A stretch of DNA of 45,480 nucleotides, from assembly GCF_004004555.2 (NCBI RefSeq), contig NZ_SACP01000040.1, positions 1-45,480 on the forward strand, written 5' to 3'. Made by a program: the position numbers and the translations under genes. Shown here one piece after another: positions 1 through 7,640 of the stretch. The DNA is from Methylobacterium oryzihabitans (GTDB lineage: Bacteria > Pseudomonadota > Alphaproteobacteria > Rhizobiales > Beijerinckiaceae). Position 1 is the stretch's first letter; each line of letters begins with the position of its first letter. The notes under the pieces were generated by a model. That model had not been told where the DNA came from. It was given only the letters and a program-made list of their open reading frames with translations, and searched no databases.

Positions 1-167
1 TCGACGACGCCGAGGCCCGCGCCGAGATGGCCGCCGGTGACCGACACCGCGTCGATGGTCTCGGCGCGCAGCTCCGCGGCGACCTGCGGCAGGTCGCTCT
101 CGGGGAGCCGGCGAAGATCAGACGGGACCCGGACCTGATCGAGGAGGGGAAGCGTGAGCGTCGACAC
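1..167 (-). CDS. dxs: 1-deoxy-D-xylulose-5-phosphate synthase, N-terminus (partial)
   Basis: Only the first 55 codons lie in the window; the gene runs off the left edge. Translation from the GTG at 167 opens with STLTLPLLDQV and contains the pattern LPESDLPQVAAELR followed by SVTGGHLGAGLGVVE, which is the typical N-terminus of DXS. The enzyme condenses pyruvate and glyceraldehyde-3-phosphate with thiamine diphosphate at the first step of the non-mevalonate isoprenoid pathway in the cytoplasm. The GTG start is set by an in-frame stop at 177-179 directly upstream and by a GAGG ribosome-binding site about 8 nt before it. xseB lies upstream in the same direction, the usual order in Rhizobiales. 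Confidence 0.85.
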   Translation of the reverse strand, partial: MSTLTLPLLDQVRVPSDLRRLPESDLPQVAAELRAETIDAVSVTGGHLGAGLGVV

Positions 168-359
168 CGAACGTCCTCATGTCCGGAAAGGGGGAAACCC
201 GCGGGCGGGAGCGGGGGAGCCGGGCACGGGCCCGTCGTTCCACGCTCCGGCGGGGCGGACCGGACGGGCCGGCCCTGCGGCGGTGCGGCCGCGCCGGCGC
301 AGGGCCGGGCCGACGGCCCGGATTCCGCAGGCGTGGTCGCGCGACGTCACCGGAGCGCC

Positions 360-635
360 TCAGGCCACGTCCAGGGGCGCCGTCCCGGCAGCCTGACCGT
401 CGGCGCCGAGGGTGATGCGCTGGATGCGGGCCTCGGCCCGCTGCAGCAGGGACTCGCAATGCCGCTTCAGCGCCTCGCCGCGCTCGTAGATCGCGACCGA
501 CTCGTCGAGCGGGACGTTGCCCTGTTCGAGCCGCTGCACGATGCCCTCGAGCTCCTCCAGCGCCTTCTCGAAGGGAAGGTCGCCGGGGCCGGGCGGGGAG
601 GCCGCCGGCGCGGCCTCGGACCGTGCTGCGGTCAT
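360..635 (-). CDS. xseB: Exodeoxyribonuclease VII small subunit
   Basis: This 91-residue protein carries the XseB signature LPFEKALEELEGIVQRLEQGNVPLDES (in pieces around residues 20-48) followed by the YERGEALKRHC helix. The small subunit joins several copies to XseA to form the single-strand-specific exonuclease VII, which trims DNA ends in both directions in the cytoplasm. Length and helical composition match the family. An Ala/Pro-rich stretch of about 19 residues precedes the conserved core. It reads towards dxs, separated by about 190 nt that contain no gene. XseA is not in the window, which is normal since the two subunits are rarely adjacent in this group. Confidence 0.93.
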   Translation of the reverse strand: MTAARSEAAPAASPPGPGDLPFEKALEELEGIVQRLEQGNVPLDESVAIYERGEALKRHCESLLQRAEARIQRITLGADGQAAGTAPLDVA

Positions 636-766
636 GCGGGATGCTCCTTGTCGAGCGCCGGGTTATGGCCCTCGCGGCGGCGTGAAACAACCCTCGGGCA
701 CGATCCCGCGTCCGCGCCGGTCAGTTTCCGCGCCGGGGCAGCATTCGGGTCACACCGGGAACGATC

Positions 767-1279
767 TCAGTCGAGGTCGAGGCAGAACGGCTCGCCCTCG
801 AAGGCGTCGCTCCCGCGCCCGATCGCCTCGGCGGCGGCGACCATGCGCCCGTCGCGTCCCAGCATCTCGTCGGCGACGGCGATCAGGCGCCGGTTCGGCG
901 TCGCCGAGGGCGAGGCGAGGCGCAGCCGCCCGGCGATCTCGGCCTCGTCGCGCTCCGGCCGCAGGGCGCAGGCGGCGATGAAGGCCGCCGCGGTCGAGCG
1001 GCTGATGCCGGCGTAGCAGTGGATGACCAGCGGCTTCTCCCGCCCCCAGGCGCGGACGAAGTCGAGGAAGCCCTCGACATGGGCGCGGTCGGGCAGGATG
1101 TGGTCCTGCATCGGCGCGGTGATGTCGCTGACGCCGATGAACAGGTAGTTGGCCGCCGCGACCGAGGCCGGCCGCGTCACCGCCGTGCCGACGTTGATGA
1201 GCGTCACCACGTGGCTGGCCTCCGCCGCCGCGACGGTGTCGGGCAGGCGCGACAGGGGACAGACATAGAGCTTCGGCAT
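767..1279 (-). CDS. Tyrosine/dual-specificity phosphatase-like protein
   Basis: This 170-residue cytoplasmic protein has the phosphatase loop HCYAGISRS at residues 87-95, with nucleophile Cys88 and phosphate-binding Arg94. Asp52 in the preceding VSDIT segment is a candidate general acid. No signal peptide or membrane segment is visible. The family is seen widely in alphaproteobacteria as a short stand-alone phosphatase; the substrate cannot be told from sequence. It stands alone, with an inverted-repeat terminator at 1363-1388 separating it from the binding-protein gene upstream on the same strand. Confidence 0.8.
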   Translation of the reverse strand: MPKLYVCPLSRLPDTVAAAEASHVVTLINVGTAVTRPASVAAANYLFIGVSDITAPMQDHILPDRAHVEGFLDFVRAWGREKPLVIHCYAGISRSTAAAFIAACALRPERDEAEIAGRLRLASPSATPNRRLIAVADEMLGRDGRMVAAAEAIGRGSDAFEGEPFCLDLD

Positions 1280-1362
1280 CGGGGGCGGGCTTCGAGGTGG
1301 CCGGGGCCTTCCGTCATAGGGCCGGCGCCGCCCGAAGGGAATGGCGCCGGGGTCAGGGCGCA

Positions 1363-1388
1363 GGGCCATCGCTCTGAAGCGATGGCCC
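1363..1388 (-). terminator. Inverted repeat after the solute-binding protein gene
   Basis: Two perfect 11-nt arms (1363-1373 and 1378-1388, beginning GGGCCATCGCT) enclose a 4-nt loop. The hairpin starts 5 nt beyond the stop codon of the 1393-2988 gene. No U-tract follows, so it may be a weak or Rho-assisted terminator. A direct repeat GGTCAGGGCG flanks it at 1351-1360 and 1391-1400. Confidence 0.6.
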
Positions 1389-1392
1389 CGGG

Positions 1393-2988
1393 TCAGGGCG
1401 GATCGCGCAGGCTCACGTCGCGGAACAGGTGGCGGCCGAGGGGGTCCATGCGGTAGCCGGTCACCTCGCGCCGCGCCGCCACGAAGGTCGCCGAATGGGC
1501 GATCGGCACCCACGGCGCCTCGGCCTTGAATCGGCGCAGGGCCCGGGCGTAGAGCGCGGCCCGGCGCTCCTGGTCGGCGATGCCGCGGGCCTCGGTGACG
1601 AGGGCGTCGAAGGCCGGGTCGCACCAGCGGGCGATGTTGCTGCCCCCGGGCCGGGCGGCGCCGCAGCCGAGCAGCACGCCGAGGAAGTTGTCCGGGTCGG
1701 CGTTGTCGGCGGTCCAGCCGAACAGGGCCATCTGCGGCCGGCCGGCGAGCATCGTCGCCCGGTAGGCGCTCCATTCCTGGGTCACCAGCCGCAGGCGGAT
1801 GCCGATCCGGGCGAGGTCGGCCTGGATCAGCTCGGCGATCCGGCGCCCGTCCGGGCTGTAGGCGCGGCTGATCGGCGGATACCACAGCTCGGCCTCGAAC
1901 CCCTCCGGGAAGCCGGCCTCGGCGAGCAGCCGCACCGCCGCGGCGCGGTCGAGGGGCTCGTCGCGGATCGCCGGGTCGTAGGCCCACAGGTTCGGCGGGA
2001 TCGGCGTGCGCGCCGGGGTGCCGCCGGCGCCGTAGACGCCGGCGACGATCGCCTCCTTGTCGATCGCCAGGGTGACGGCCCGGCGCACCCGCACGTCGTC
2101 GAAGGGCGGCTTGCTCGTGTTGAGCGACAGGTAGCCGATGTTCAGCTCCTCCTCGCGCAGCAGCATCAGGGCCGGGTCGGCGGCGATGCCGGCGAGGTCG
2201 GCCGGGTTGGGGAACGGCATCAGGTGGCACTCCCCCGCCTTGAGCTTGGCGAGGCGCACCGCGGCGTTGGGGGTGATCGAGAACACCAGGGTGTCGACCG
2301 GCTGGCGCCCGCCCCAGTAGTCCGGGAAGGCCCGGTAGCGCAGGCCGACATCGGGCTGGAACCCGGCGAAGCTGAACGGCCCGGTGCCGATCGGCTCGCG
2401 GTCGATCCGCTCCGGCTCGCCGGCGGCGCGCAGGGCCGCGGCGTATTCCGCCGACAGGATGCCGCCGAGCGCCACCGCGAGGTTGGCGAGGAACGTCGCG
2501 TCGGGCTCGCGCAGGCGCAGGCGCACCGTGCGCGGGTCGAGTGCCTCGACCGCCGCGAGCAGGCCCGGCAGGCCGAGGTCGTTGAAGTACGAGTAGGTGC
2601 CCCCCGACACCGGGTGGAACGGGTGGTCGGGCTTCCATTGCCGCTCGATCGAGAACACCACGTCCTCGGCGGTCAGCGGCCGGGTCGGCCGGAAGCGGGC
2701 GCTGCGGTGGAAGGCGACGCCCTCGCGCAGGCGGAAGACGTAGTCGCGCCCGTCCGGCGAGATCGTCCAGGATTCGGCCAGCGCCGGGCGGATCGTGGTC
2801 GAGCCCGGGGCGAACTCGACCAGCGTGTTGTAGAGCGGCCAGGTCGCGTCCATGCCGGTCGTCGTGGTGACGAGCTGCGGGTTGAGCGATTCCGGGTTGC
2901 CCTCGGAGCAGAACACCAGGGTGCGGGCGGCGGCGGGCGCCGGCGCCAGCAGGGCGGCGAGGACCGCGAGGGCCGGGATCCGGATCAC
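1393..2988 (-). CDS. ABC-type peptide/nickel solute-binding protein (family 5)
   Basis: This 531-residue protein begins with a Sec signal peptide (about residues 1-22, ending APAAA) and shows the SBP_bac_5 layout: LVFCSEGNPESLNPQL at the mature N-terminus, LAESWTISPDG, the FRLREGVAFH strand, TAEDVVFSIE, and the C-terminal DNADPDNFL region. Members bind oligopeptides, dipeptides, nickel-chelates or opines in the periplasm. The GTG start at 2988 overlaps the stop of the histidine-kinase gene (GTGA), so the two are translationally coupled. No permease or ATPase gene is nearby, so the protein either serves a transporter encoded elsewhere or acts as the ligand receptor of the kinase. The second reading is my inference. 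Confidence 0.9.
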   Translation of the reverse strand: MIRIPALAVLAALLAPAPAAARTLVFCSEGNPESLNPQLVTTTTGMDATWPLYNTLVEFAPGSTTIRPALAESWTISPDGRDYVFRLREGVAFHRSARFRPTRPLTAEDVVFSIERQWKPDHPFHPVSGGTYSYFNDLGLPGLLAAVEALDPRTVRLRLREPDATFLANLAVALGGILSAEYAAALRAAGEPERIDREPIGTGPFSFAGFQPDVGLRYRAFPDYWGGRQPVDTLVFSITPNAAVRLAKLKAGECHLMPFPNPADLAGIAADPALMLLREEELNIGYLSLNTSKPPFDDVRVRRAVTLAIDKEAIVAGVYGAGGTPARTPIPPNLWAYDPAIRDEPLDRAAAVRLLAEAGFPEGFEAELWYPPISRAYSPDGRRIAELIQADLARIGIRLRLVTQEWSAYRATMLAGRPQMALFGWTADNADPDNFLGVLLGCGAARPGGSNIARWCDPAFDALVTEARGIADQERRAALYARALRRFKAEAPWVPIAHSATFVAARREVTGYRMDPLGRHLFRDVSLRDPP

Positions 2989-5360
2989 GCGGAGTGCTCC
3001 TCGGCGGCGCCCGCCGGCAGGCGGCGCGTCGCTCCCTCCGGCGCCGGCTCGGCCGGGAACTCGACCCGGATCACGGTGCCCTCGCCCTCGCGGCTCTCGA
3101 CCGCGATCCGCCCCTGGAGGCGCCCGGTGACGAGGTTGTAGACGATGTGCATGCCGAGTCCCGAGCTGCCGCGGTGGCGGGCGGTGGTGAAGAACGGGTC
3201 GAAGATCCGCTCGCGGTCGGCCGGGGCGATGCCGCGTCCGTCGTCGCGCACCTCCAGCCGCACCCAGGCGCCCTCGCGCGACAGCGCGACCGCGATGCGC
3301 CCGGGGGGAGCGCCCTCGGGGAAGGCGTGCACGACGGCGTTCTTGACGAGGTTCGTGACGACCTGCGCCAGGGCGCCCGGATAGGTCTCGGCCTCGAAGG
3401 TCTCGGGCGCCACGAGGTCGAGGCGGTGGCCGCCCTGGCGCGTCAGCGGCCCGAGGCTGCGCAGCAGGTCGTCGAGCCATTCGCGCATCGGGAAGCGCCG
3501 GCGCTCGTCGCTGACCCGGTCGACCGCGACCTGCTTGAAGCTGTGCACGAGGTCGGCCGCCCGCGACAGGTTGGCGGCGAGCAGGTGCGCGCCCTCCTGC
3601 ACCCGGTCGACATAGGCCAGCAGCCGCGAGCGCGAGAGCTGGTTGCCGGCGGCGACCGGGCGGAAGTCGCGGGCCTCGTCGCGCACGAGGGTCGCGGTGG
3701 TCAGCGCGATGCCGAGCGGCGTGTTGATCTCGTGGGCGACCCCGGCGACGAGCTGGCCGAGGGAGGCGAGCTTCTCCGCCTGGATCAGGTCGGCCTGGGT
3801 CTGGCGCAGCTCGGCCAGGGTGCGGTCGGCCTCCTCCTTGGCCCGGCGCAGCGCCCGCTCGCGCCGGCCGATCTCGTCGACGAACACCCGCGTCGCCCGG
3901 GCCATGTCGCCGAGCTCGTCGCGGCGCTCCACCGCCCCGAGATGCCGGCGCGACGGGTCGGCGGCGAGCGCCAGCATGTCGCGCTGCAGGCCCCGCAGCG
4001 GCCCGGTGATCGAGCGCGCCACGGCGAGCGCCGCGGCCGAACCGAGGACGAGGCCGGCGGTGGCGCCGACGAGGAGCAGGCTGCGGATCGACTCGCCGTA
4101 GCGGTCGGCGTCGGTGATGAACAGCTCGTTCAGGCCGCGCGCCGTCTCGCCGATCGTCGCGGCGAGGCGGTCCATCTCGACGATGTCGGAGTTCTGCCGC
4201 CGCAGGCGGCCGATCGTGGTCTCGAGGCGCTCGCGCCAGCCGTCGATGGCGTCGACCATCTCGCCCTGGATCAGCGGCGAGATCGGCAGGGCGGCGGCGG
4301 TGGCCGACAGCGCCTCGCCCTCGGCCAGCATCGCCCGGGCGGCGGCGGGGTCGCGCCGGCTCAGGGCCTCGGCGGTGCGCTGGCCGAGCTTGAGGGTGGC
4401 GAGCGCGATGTTCTGGGTCGCCTGCTCGGTCTCGTTGGCCTGGACCGCGTAGGCGAGGAGCTGCGAGACCTCGTCGTGCAGGGAGCGCTGGGCGGTGCCG
4501 TCGAGCTTGAGGACCCGCTCGCACCACTCGCCGAGCACGTTGGCCGGCGAGGGCAGGGCGGCCGGGGCGCCGGCGACGGCGAGGATGCCGGGCTCGGCGC
4601 CGGCGCGCGAGCCCTCGTAGGCGGCGGCGAGGATCAGGAGTTCCCCGGCCTCGTCGGGGCGGCCGTCGTCGCGCAGGGCCGCCCCGACGGTGCGGGCGGC
4701 GTTGCGCACCCGCACGAGGCTCGCCGCGAGCGGAACCTCGGCCGCCTGCGCCGCGCCGGGGACCTCGCGGGCCGTCTCCCGGGCCGCGCCGATCTCGGCC
4801 TCGGCGACCGCGGCGCGCAGGTCGTTGACCGCCGTGACGACGTCGCGGACCAGCCGCAGGCGGCGGGCCTTCTCGGTGAGCGAGGCGACGAGGTCGGTGT
4901 TGGCGGCGCGCTGGCGGTCGCGGGCCTGGTCGGCGAGCGCGATCAGGGTCGCGGCCCGGTCGGCCATCTCGGCGATCAGGCCGTCGTTCTCGCGGGTGAT
5001 CCGCACCAGCCCCTGCATCCGGTCGACCGATTCCGCGAGGGCGCGCCGGGCCGCGTCGATGCGGGCGTCCTGGTCGGCGGTGCGGGCGAAGCGGCGCAGG
5101 TCGGCGAGGCGGCCGGCGGCGTCCGAGGTCAGGCGGGCGAAGCGCTCGGCGTGGTCGGCGCGCTCCTCGGGCCTCGCGCCGAGATACTCGTCGCGCACCG
5201 TCGTGGCGACCGTGAGCGTCCGGTAGATCGTGCCCGCCAACACCGCGCCGGCGCGCGCCCGCTCGGCCTCGGCGAGGAGCAGCCAGCCGGCGAGCGCGAT
5301 CAGGGCCGCGATGGCGATCGGAAGACCGCCGACCAGGAGGATCCTATGGCCGACCCGCAT
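2985..5360 (-). CDS. Sensor histidine kinase with large periplasmic domain (TorS-like layout)
   Basis: This 791-residue membrane kinase has a first membrane segment at about residues 6-27, a mostly helical periplasmic region of about 390 residues, a second membrane segment near 430-455, a HAMP-like linker, a coiled coil, the H-box GVAHEINTPLG with His543, the N-box around Asn674, the G1 box DDGRGI at about 706, IFDPFFTT and SSGLGMHI. It autophosphorylates on His and should pass the phosphate to a response regulator, but none is encoded nearby. I chose the ATG at 5360 over the longer frame to 5417 because it has a GAGGCGGG ribosome-binding site and starts directly before the membrane segment. 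The stop overlaps the start of a solute-binding protein gene, a pairing that suggests binding-protein-mediated sensing, as in TorT/TorS or LuxP/LuxQ. Confidence 0.9.
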   Translation of the reverse strand: MRVGHRILLVGGLPIAIAALIALAGWLLLAEAERARAGAVLAGTIYRTLTVATTVRDEYLGARPEERADHAERFARLTSDAAGRLADLRRFARTADQDARIDAARRALAESVDRMQGLVRITRENDGLIAEMADRAATLIALADQARDRQRAANTDLVASLTEKARRLRLVRDVVTAVNDLRAAVAEAEIGAARETAREVPGAAQAAEVPLAASLVRVRNAARTVGAALRDDGRPDEAGELLILAAAYEGSRAGAEPGILAVAGAPAALPSPANVLGEWCERVLKLDGTAQRSLHDEVSQLLAYAVQANETEQATQNIALATLKLGQRTAEALSRRDPAAARAMLAEGEALSATAAALPISPLIQGEMVDAIDGWRERLETTIGRLRRQNSDIVEMDRLAATIGETARGLNELFITDADRYGESIRSLLLVGATAGLVLGSAAALAVARSITGPLRGLQRDMLALAADPSRRHLGAVERRDELGDMARATRVFVDEIGRRERALRRAKEEADRTLAELRQTQADLIQAEKLASLGQLVAGVAHEINTPLGIALTTATLVRDEARDFRPVAAGNQLSRSRLLAYVDRVQEGAHLLAANLSRAADLVHSFKQVAVDRVSDERRRFPMREWLDDLLRSLGPLTRQGGHRLDLVAPETFEAETYPGALAQVVTNLVKNAVVHAFPEGAPPGRIAVALSREGAWVRLEVRDDGRGIAPADRERIFDPFFTTARHRGSSGLGMHIVYNLVTGRLQGRIAVESREGEGTVIRVEFPAEPAPEGATRRLPAGAAEEHSA

Positions 5361-5401
5361 CCCGCCTCGCCCCGTGCCGGAGCGCGATTCATACGGCCCG
5401 T

Positions 5402-5650
5402 TCAGGCCCTCCGGCAAGGATGGGCGGGCGAGCGCCCGGAGGCCGCCCCGGCGGCGCCCCTCCGGGTCGGACCCGGAAGGTTCTTGCGCGAACGCCCCGG
5501 CCCGGTCCCGCCGGACGCCCGCGCGTCCGGCCGGGGCTTTCCCAGGCCGCGTCCCGCCTCGCCGGCGGGCGGGGCGAGGCCGAGGATCTCGCGCAGGACG
5601 AGCGCCCCCGCGGGGTCGCCGTCGAGGATCGCGGCATCGAAGTGAGGCAT
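5402..5650 (-). CDS. Small hypothetical protein, 82 aa
   Basis: I do not recognise this protein. Residues 1-30 (starting MPHFDAAILDGDPAGALVL) look like an ordered helix-forming segment; the rest is rich in Gly, Arg and Pro and probably disordered. A GGGAG ribosome-binding site lies 9 nt before the ATG. It sits 41 nt upstream of the histidine-kinase start and 23 nt downstream of another small gene on the same strand, so it may be part of the same transcript. The overlapping frames here are also open because of the high GC content, so the call rests mainly on the start region and spacing. Confidence 0.4.
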   Translation of the reverse strand: MPHFDAAILDGDPAGALVLREILGLAPPAGEAGRGLGKPRPDARASGGTGPGRSRKNLPGPTRRGAAGAASGRSPAHPCRRA

Positions 5651-5673
5651 GGCGCCGTCTCCCGGATCCGGGC

Positions 5674-5913
5674 TCAGCGGGAAGCCGGGGCGGGCCCGAC
5701 CATCCGGACCGGCCGCGCGCCGGGGCAGCCGGCAGGCCGATAGGGCCAGACGGCGGCGGCGCAGGCGGACGCGGCGGCCTCCTGCCGGACCGGGGCCGGC
5801 CGGTCCGGCATCCCCGGCCCGGCCGCGGCGCTCAAGGCCGCGGCCCAGGCCGCCCCCGTCGCGCCGGCGCAGACCAGCATCACCCGCATCGTCGTCGTCG
5901 TGGTCGTCGTCAT
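5674..5913 (-). CDS. Small exported protein with CxnWPYx4C motif
   Basis: This 79-residue protein has a poly-Thr n-region followed by a signal peptide (about residues 9-30) and a short mature part with the motif C-AAAV-WPY-RPAG-C and then PVRMVG. The same Cys-WPY-x4-Cys arrangement followed by a V-R motif occurs in the 17048-17377 gene. The two Cys could form a disulfide in the periplasm. ATG 5913 is preferred over ATG 5889 because a GACGGGGG sequence precedes it. It is the first of a possible four-gene transcript running through the kinase and binding protein to 1393. Function unknown. Confidence 0.6.
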   Translation of the reverse strand: MTTTTTTTMRVMLVCAGATGAAWAAALSAAAGPGMPDRPAPVRQEAAASACAAAVWPYRPAGCPGARPVRMVGPAPASR

Positions 5914-6030
5914 GGCACCGCCCCCGTCCCGCCCGTGTTCCCGGGCCGTCTTGAGGAGGCGGTGTAGGGCCCCGCGATGTCCGGCGTTTTGCGTCGCCGG
6001 GGGCAAAGTACCGAGACCGGGATCGGAATG

Positions 6031-6055
6031 TTGCGTCGCGCGGTTTGCGACGAAA
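6031..6055. promoter_or_regulatory. 25-nt motif shared with 17472-17496
   Basis: The motif reads TTGCGTCG-N9-GCGACGAAA (the ninth position set is CGCGGTTT-like) and has imperfect dyad symmetry (CGTCGC against GCGACG). The same motif with identical spacing lies at 17472-17496, again upstream of a small exported WPY protein on the minus strand. It is 118 nt upstream of the start at 5913 and 34 nt upstream of the AraC gene start at 6089, so it could control either. Confidence 0.4.
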
Positions 6056-6088
6056 TATGTCTCGGCCCGGGGACCGGAGGGCGCGGCG

Positions 6089-7129
6089 ATGACGGGCACG
6101 GCTGGGGACGCCGCACGGGGCGAGGCCGAGGCCCGGCGTCGGGCGGGCCTCGTCGAGCGCGCGGTCTTCGATACCGCCGCCTTCCCGGAGGCGGAGCGGC
6201 TGGTGCAGTTCCAGCACATCGTCGGCGCGCCGAGCCTGATCCAGCCCCGCGCCGCCCCGTTCCACGCGAGGGTGCTGACCTACTGGCTCGGCCCGGTCCG
6301 GATGCGGCTGTTCGAGACCGCGCCCTACCGGGTCGAGCGTCTCCGGGCCAAGATCGACTCCGACCGGCTCGACCACGTCATGATCGTCCACCTGATCCAG
6401 GGGCGGGCGCGGGGCGACTTCGCGGGCCTGCCGGTGGAGGCGCCGGAGGGGTCGGTCTACGGCTTCGACTTCGCCCGGCCGTGCCGGATCGAGGCCGACG
6501 ACGACCCGATGCGCTACCTCATGATCGGCCTGCCGCGCCCGCTCGCGGCGCGCTGGTTCGGCGATCCGGCGGCGCTGCACGGGGCGCTGCTCGACGGCGC
6601 CGGCCCGGCGGCCGCGGCGATGATGGACCTCGTGCGGCGCCTCGACACCCTGCCGGCGGCGGAGGCGCAGGGCGCCTTCGACGGCCTGATGGGCCGCCTC
6701 GCGCCGCTCTTTTCCCGCGCGGCCCGGCCGGCGGCGCCGTCGGCCTCCGACGGGGCATTGCGTGACCGGGCGCGGGCGGTGATCGAGACCCATCTGCCCG
6801 CCCGCCACCTCACCCCGGGCTTCGTGGCGCGGCAGGTCGGGGTGTCGCGCAGCCGGCTCTACGAGGCGTTCGCCCGCCACGGCGGCGTGGCGCAGCACAT
6901 CCAGGCGAGCCGCCTCGCCCGCGTCCACGCGGCGCTGCTGTCGCCGGCCGAGCGGCGCAAGCTCGCGGATCTCGCCCACGACCACGGCTTCGCCAGCCCG
7001 GCCCACATGACCCGTCTGTTCCGCGACGCCTACGGCGTGCCGCCGCGGTCGCTGCGCGCCCGGCCTCGCCGGCGCCCGCCCGCCGCGCCGTCCGGTACGC
7101 CCCGGGAGGGCGTGCCCTCGGAAGCCTGA
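6089..7129 (+). CDS. AraC-family transcriptional regulator
   Basis: This 346-residue cytoplasmic regulator has an N-terminal AraC-binding-like domain (about residues 40-215) and a C-terminal AraC DNA-binding domain (about 235-335) with two helix-turn-helix units: FVARQVGVSRSRLYEAFARHG and the second around LAHDHGFASPAHMTRLFRD, ending in the family pattern YGVPPRSLRA. The start at 6089 has a GGAGG site 8 nt upstream; the longer open frame to 5900 lacks one. It is divergent from the small exported gene at 5674-5913 and may control it. The ligand is not evident. Confidence 0.9.
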   Translation: MTGTAGDAARGEAEARRRAGLVERAVFDTAAFPEAERLVQFQHIVGAPSLIQPRAAPFHARVLTYWLGPVRMRLFETAPYRVERLRAKIDSDRLDHVMIVHLIQGRARGDFAGLPVEAPEGSVYGFDFARPCRIEADDDPMRYLMIGLPRPLAARWFGDPAALHGALLDGAGPAAAAMMDLVRRLDTLPAAEAQGAFDGLMGRLAPLFSRAARPAAPSASDGALRDRARAVIETHLPARHLTPGFVARQVGVSRSRLYEAFARHGGVAQHIQASRLARVHAALLSPAERRKLADLAHDHGFASPAHMTRLFRDAYGVPPRSLRARPRRRPPAAPSGTPREGVPSEA

Positions 7130-7143
7130 CGCGGCGGGGACGC

Positions 7144-7401
7144 TCAGCGCGCCCGGCCGTGCCGCGCGGCGTGCGGCGCGGCGCGCTCGCGCAGGCTGCC
7201 GGTGGCCTCCGGCTGCGCCAGGAATGCGGGCGCCGGCGCCTGCACGCCGGCATAGGGCGAGCGGGGGTCGTCGTAGGGCCGGGCGTAGCTGCTCATGAAG
7301 GCGCCGCCGGCCGGCATGCGGTCGCCGCCGCTCTGCGCCAGCACGGCGCCGGGGATCGAGACGAGGGCGGCGACGAAGGTCGCCTTGACGAGACGGACCA
7401 T
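7144..7401 (-). CDS. Small exported hypothetical protein, 85 aa
   Basis: A clear Sec signal peptide occupies about residues 1-22 (MVRLVKATFVAALVSIPGAV then LAQ). The mature part is about 63 residues, rich in Pro, Ala and Arg, with two Tyr-Ala/Pro repeats (SYARPYDDPRSPYAGV) and no Cys. Such short periplasmic proteins are abundant in Methylobacterium and have no assigned role. It is convergent with the AraC gene (14 nt gap) and divergent from the aldose dehydrogenase gene across 239 nt in which I see no other gene. Confidence 0.6.
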   Translation of the reverse strand: MVRLVKATFVAALVSIPGAVLAQSGGDRMPAGGAFMSSYARPYDDPRSPYAGVQAPAPAFLAQPEATGSLRERAAPHAARHGRAR

Positions 7402-7640
7402 GATGCGGTCTCCATGGTGCGGGGCGGCTCCTCGGAACCGCCGGGCCGGCGCGTCGCGCGCCGTGATGGGACACGATGTGGGGCGTCGCCGGCGGCTCGA
7501 GGGTGCGCCCGCGCACGCCGCATACGATCAGGGGCGCGGTTTCATCCCGCCGGTCCGCGCCGTCCATTGTCGCATTGACGCTGCGTTCGGGCCGCCTAGC
7601 TGCGCTGCTGCCCCGGATCCGCCCCCCTGTGAGTGCCGCG

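Noticed and set aside
767..2638. Long minus-strand frame of 623 codons over the solute-binding protein gene
   Set aside because: Only its last 170 codons (the phosphatase) make sense. The upstream part is Arg/Pro/Gly-rich and shadows the binding-protein gene in another frame, as expected at this GC content.
5917..5941. GGAAC-N16-CGGT on the minus strand before the small exported gene at 5913
   Set aside because: One mismatch in the -10 element, and it ends 4 nt from the start codon, which leaves no room for a leader.
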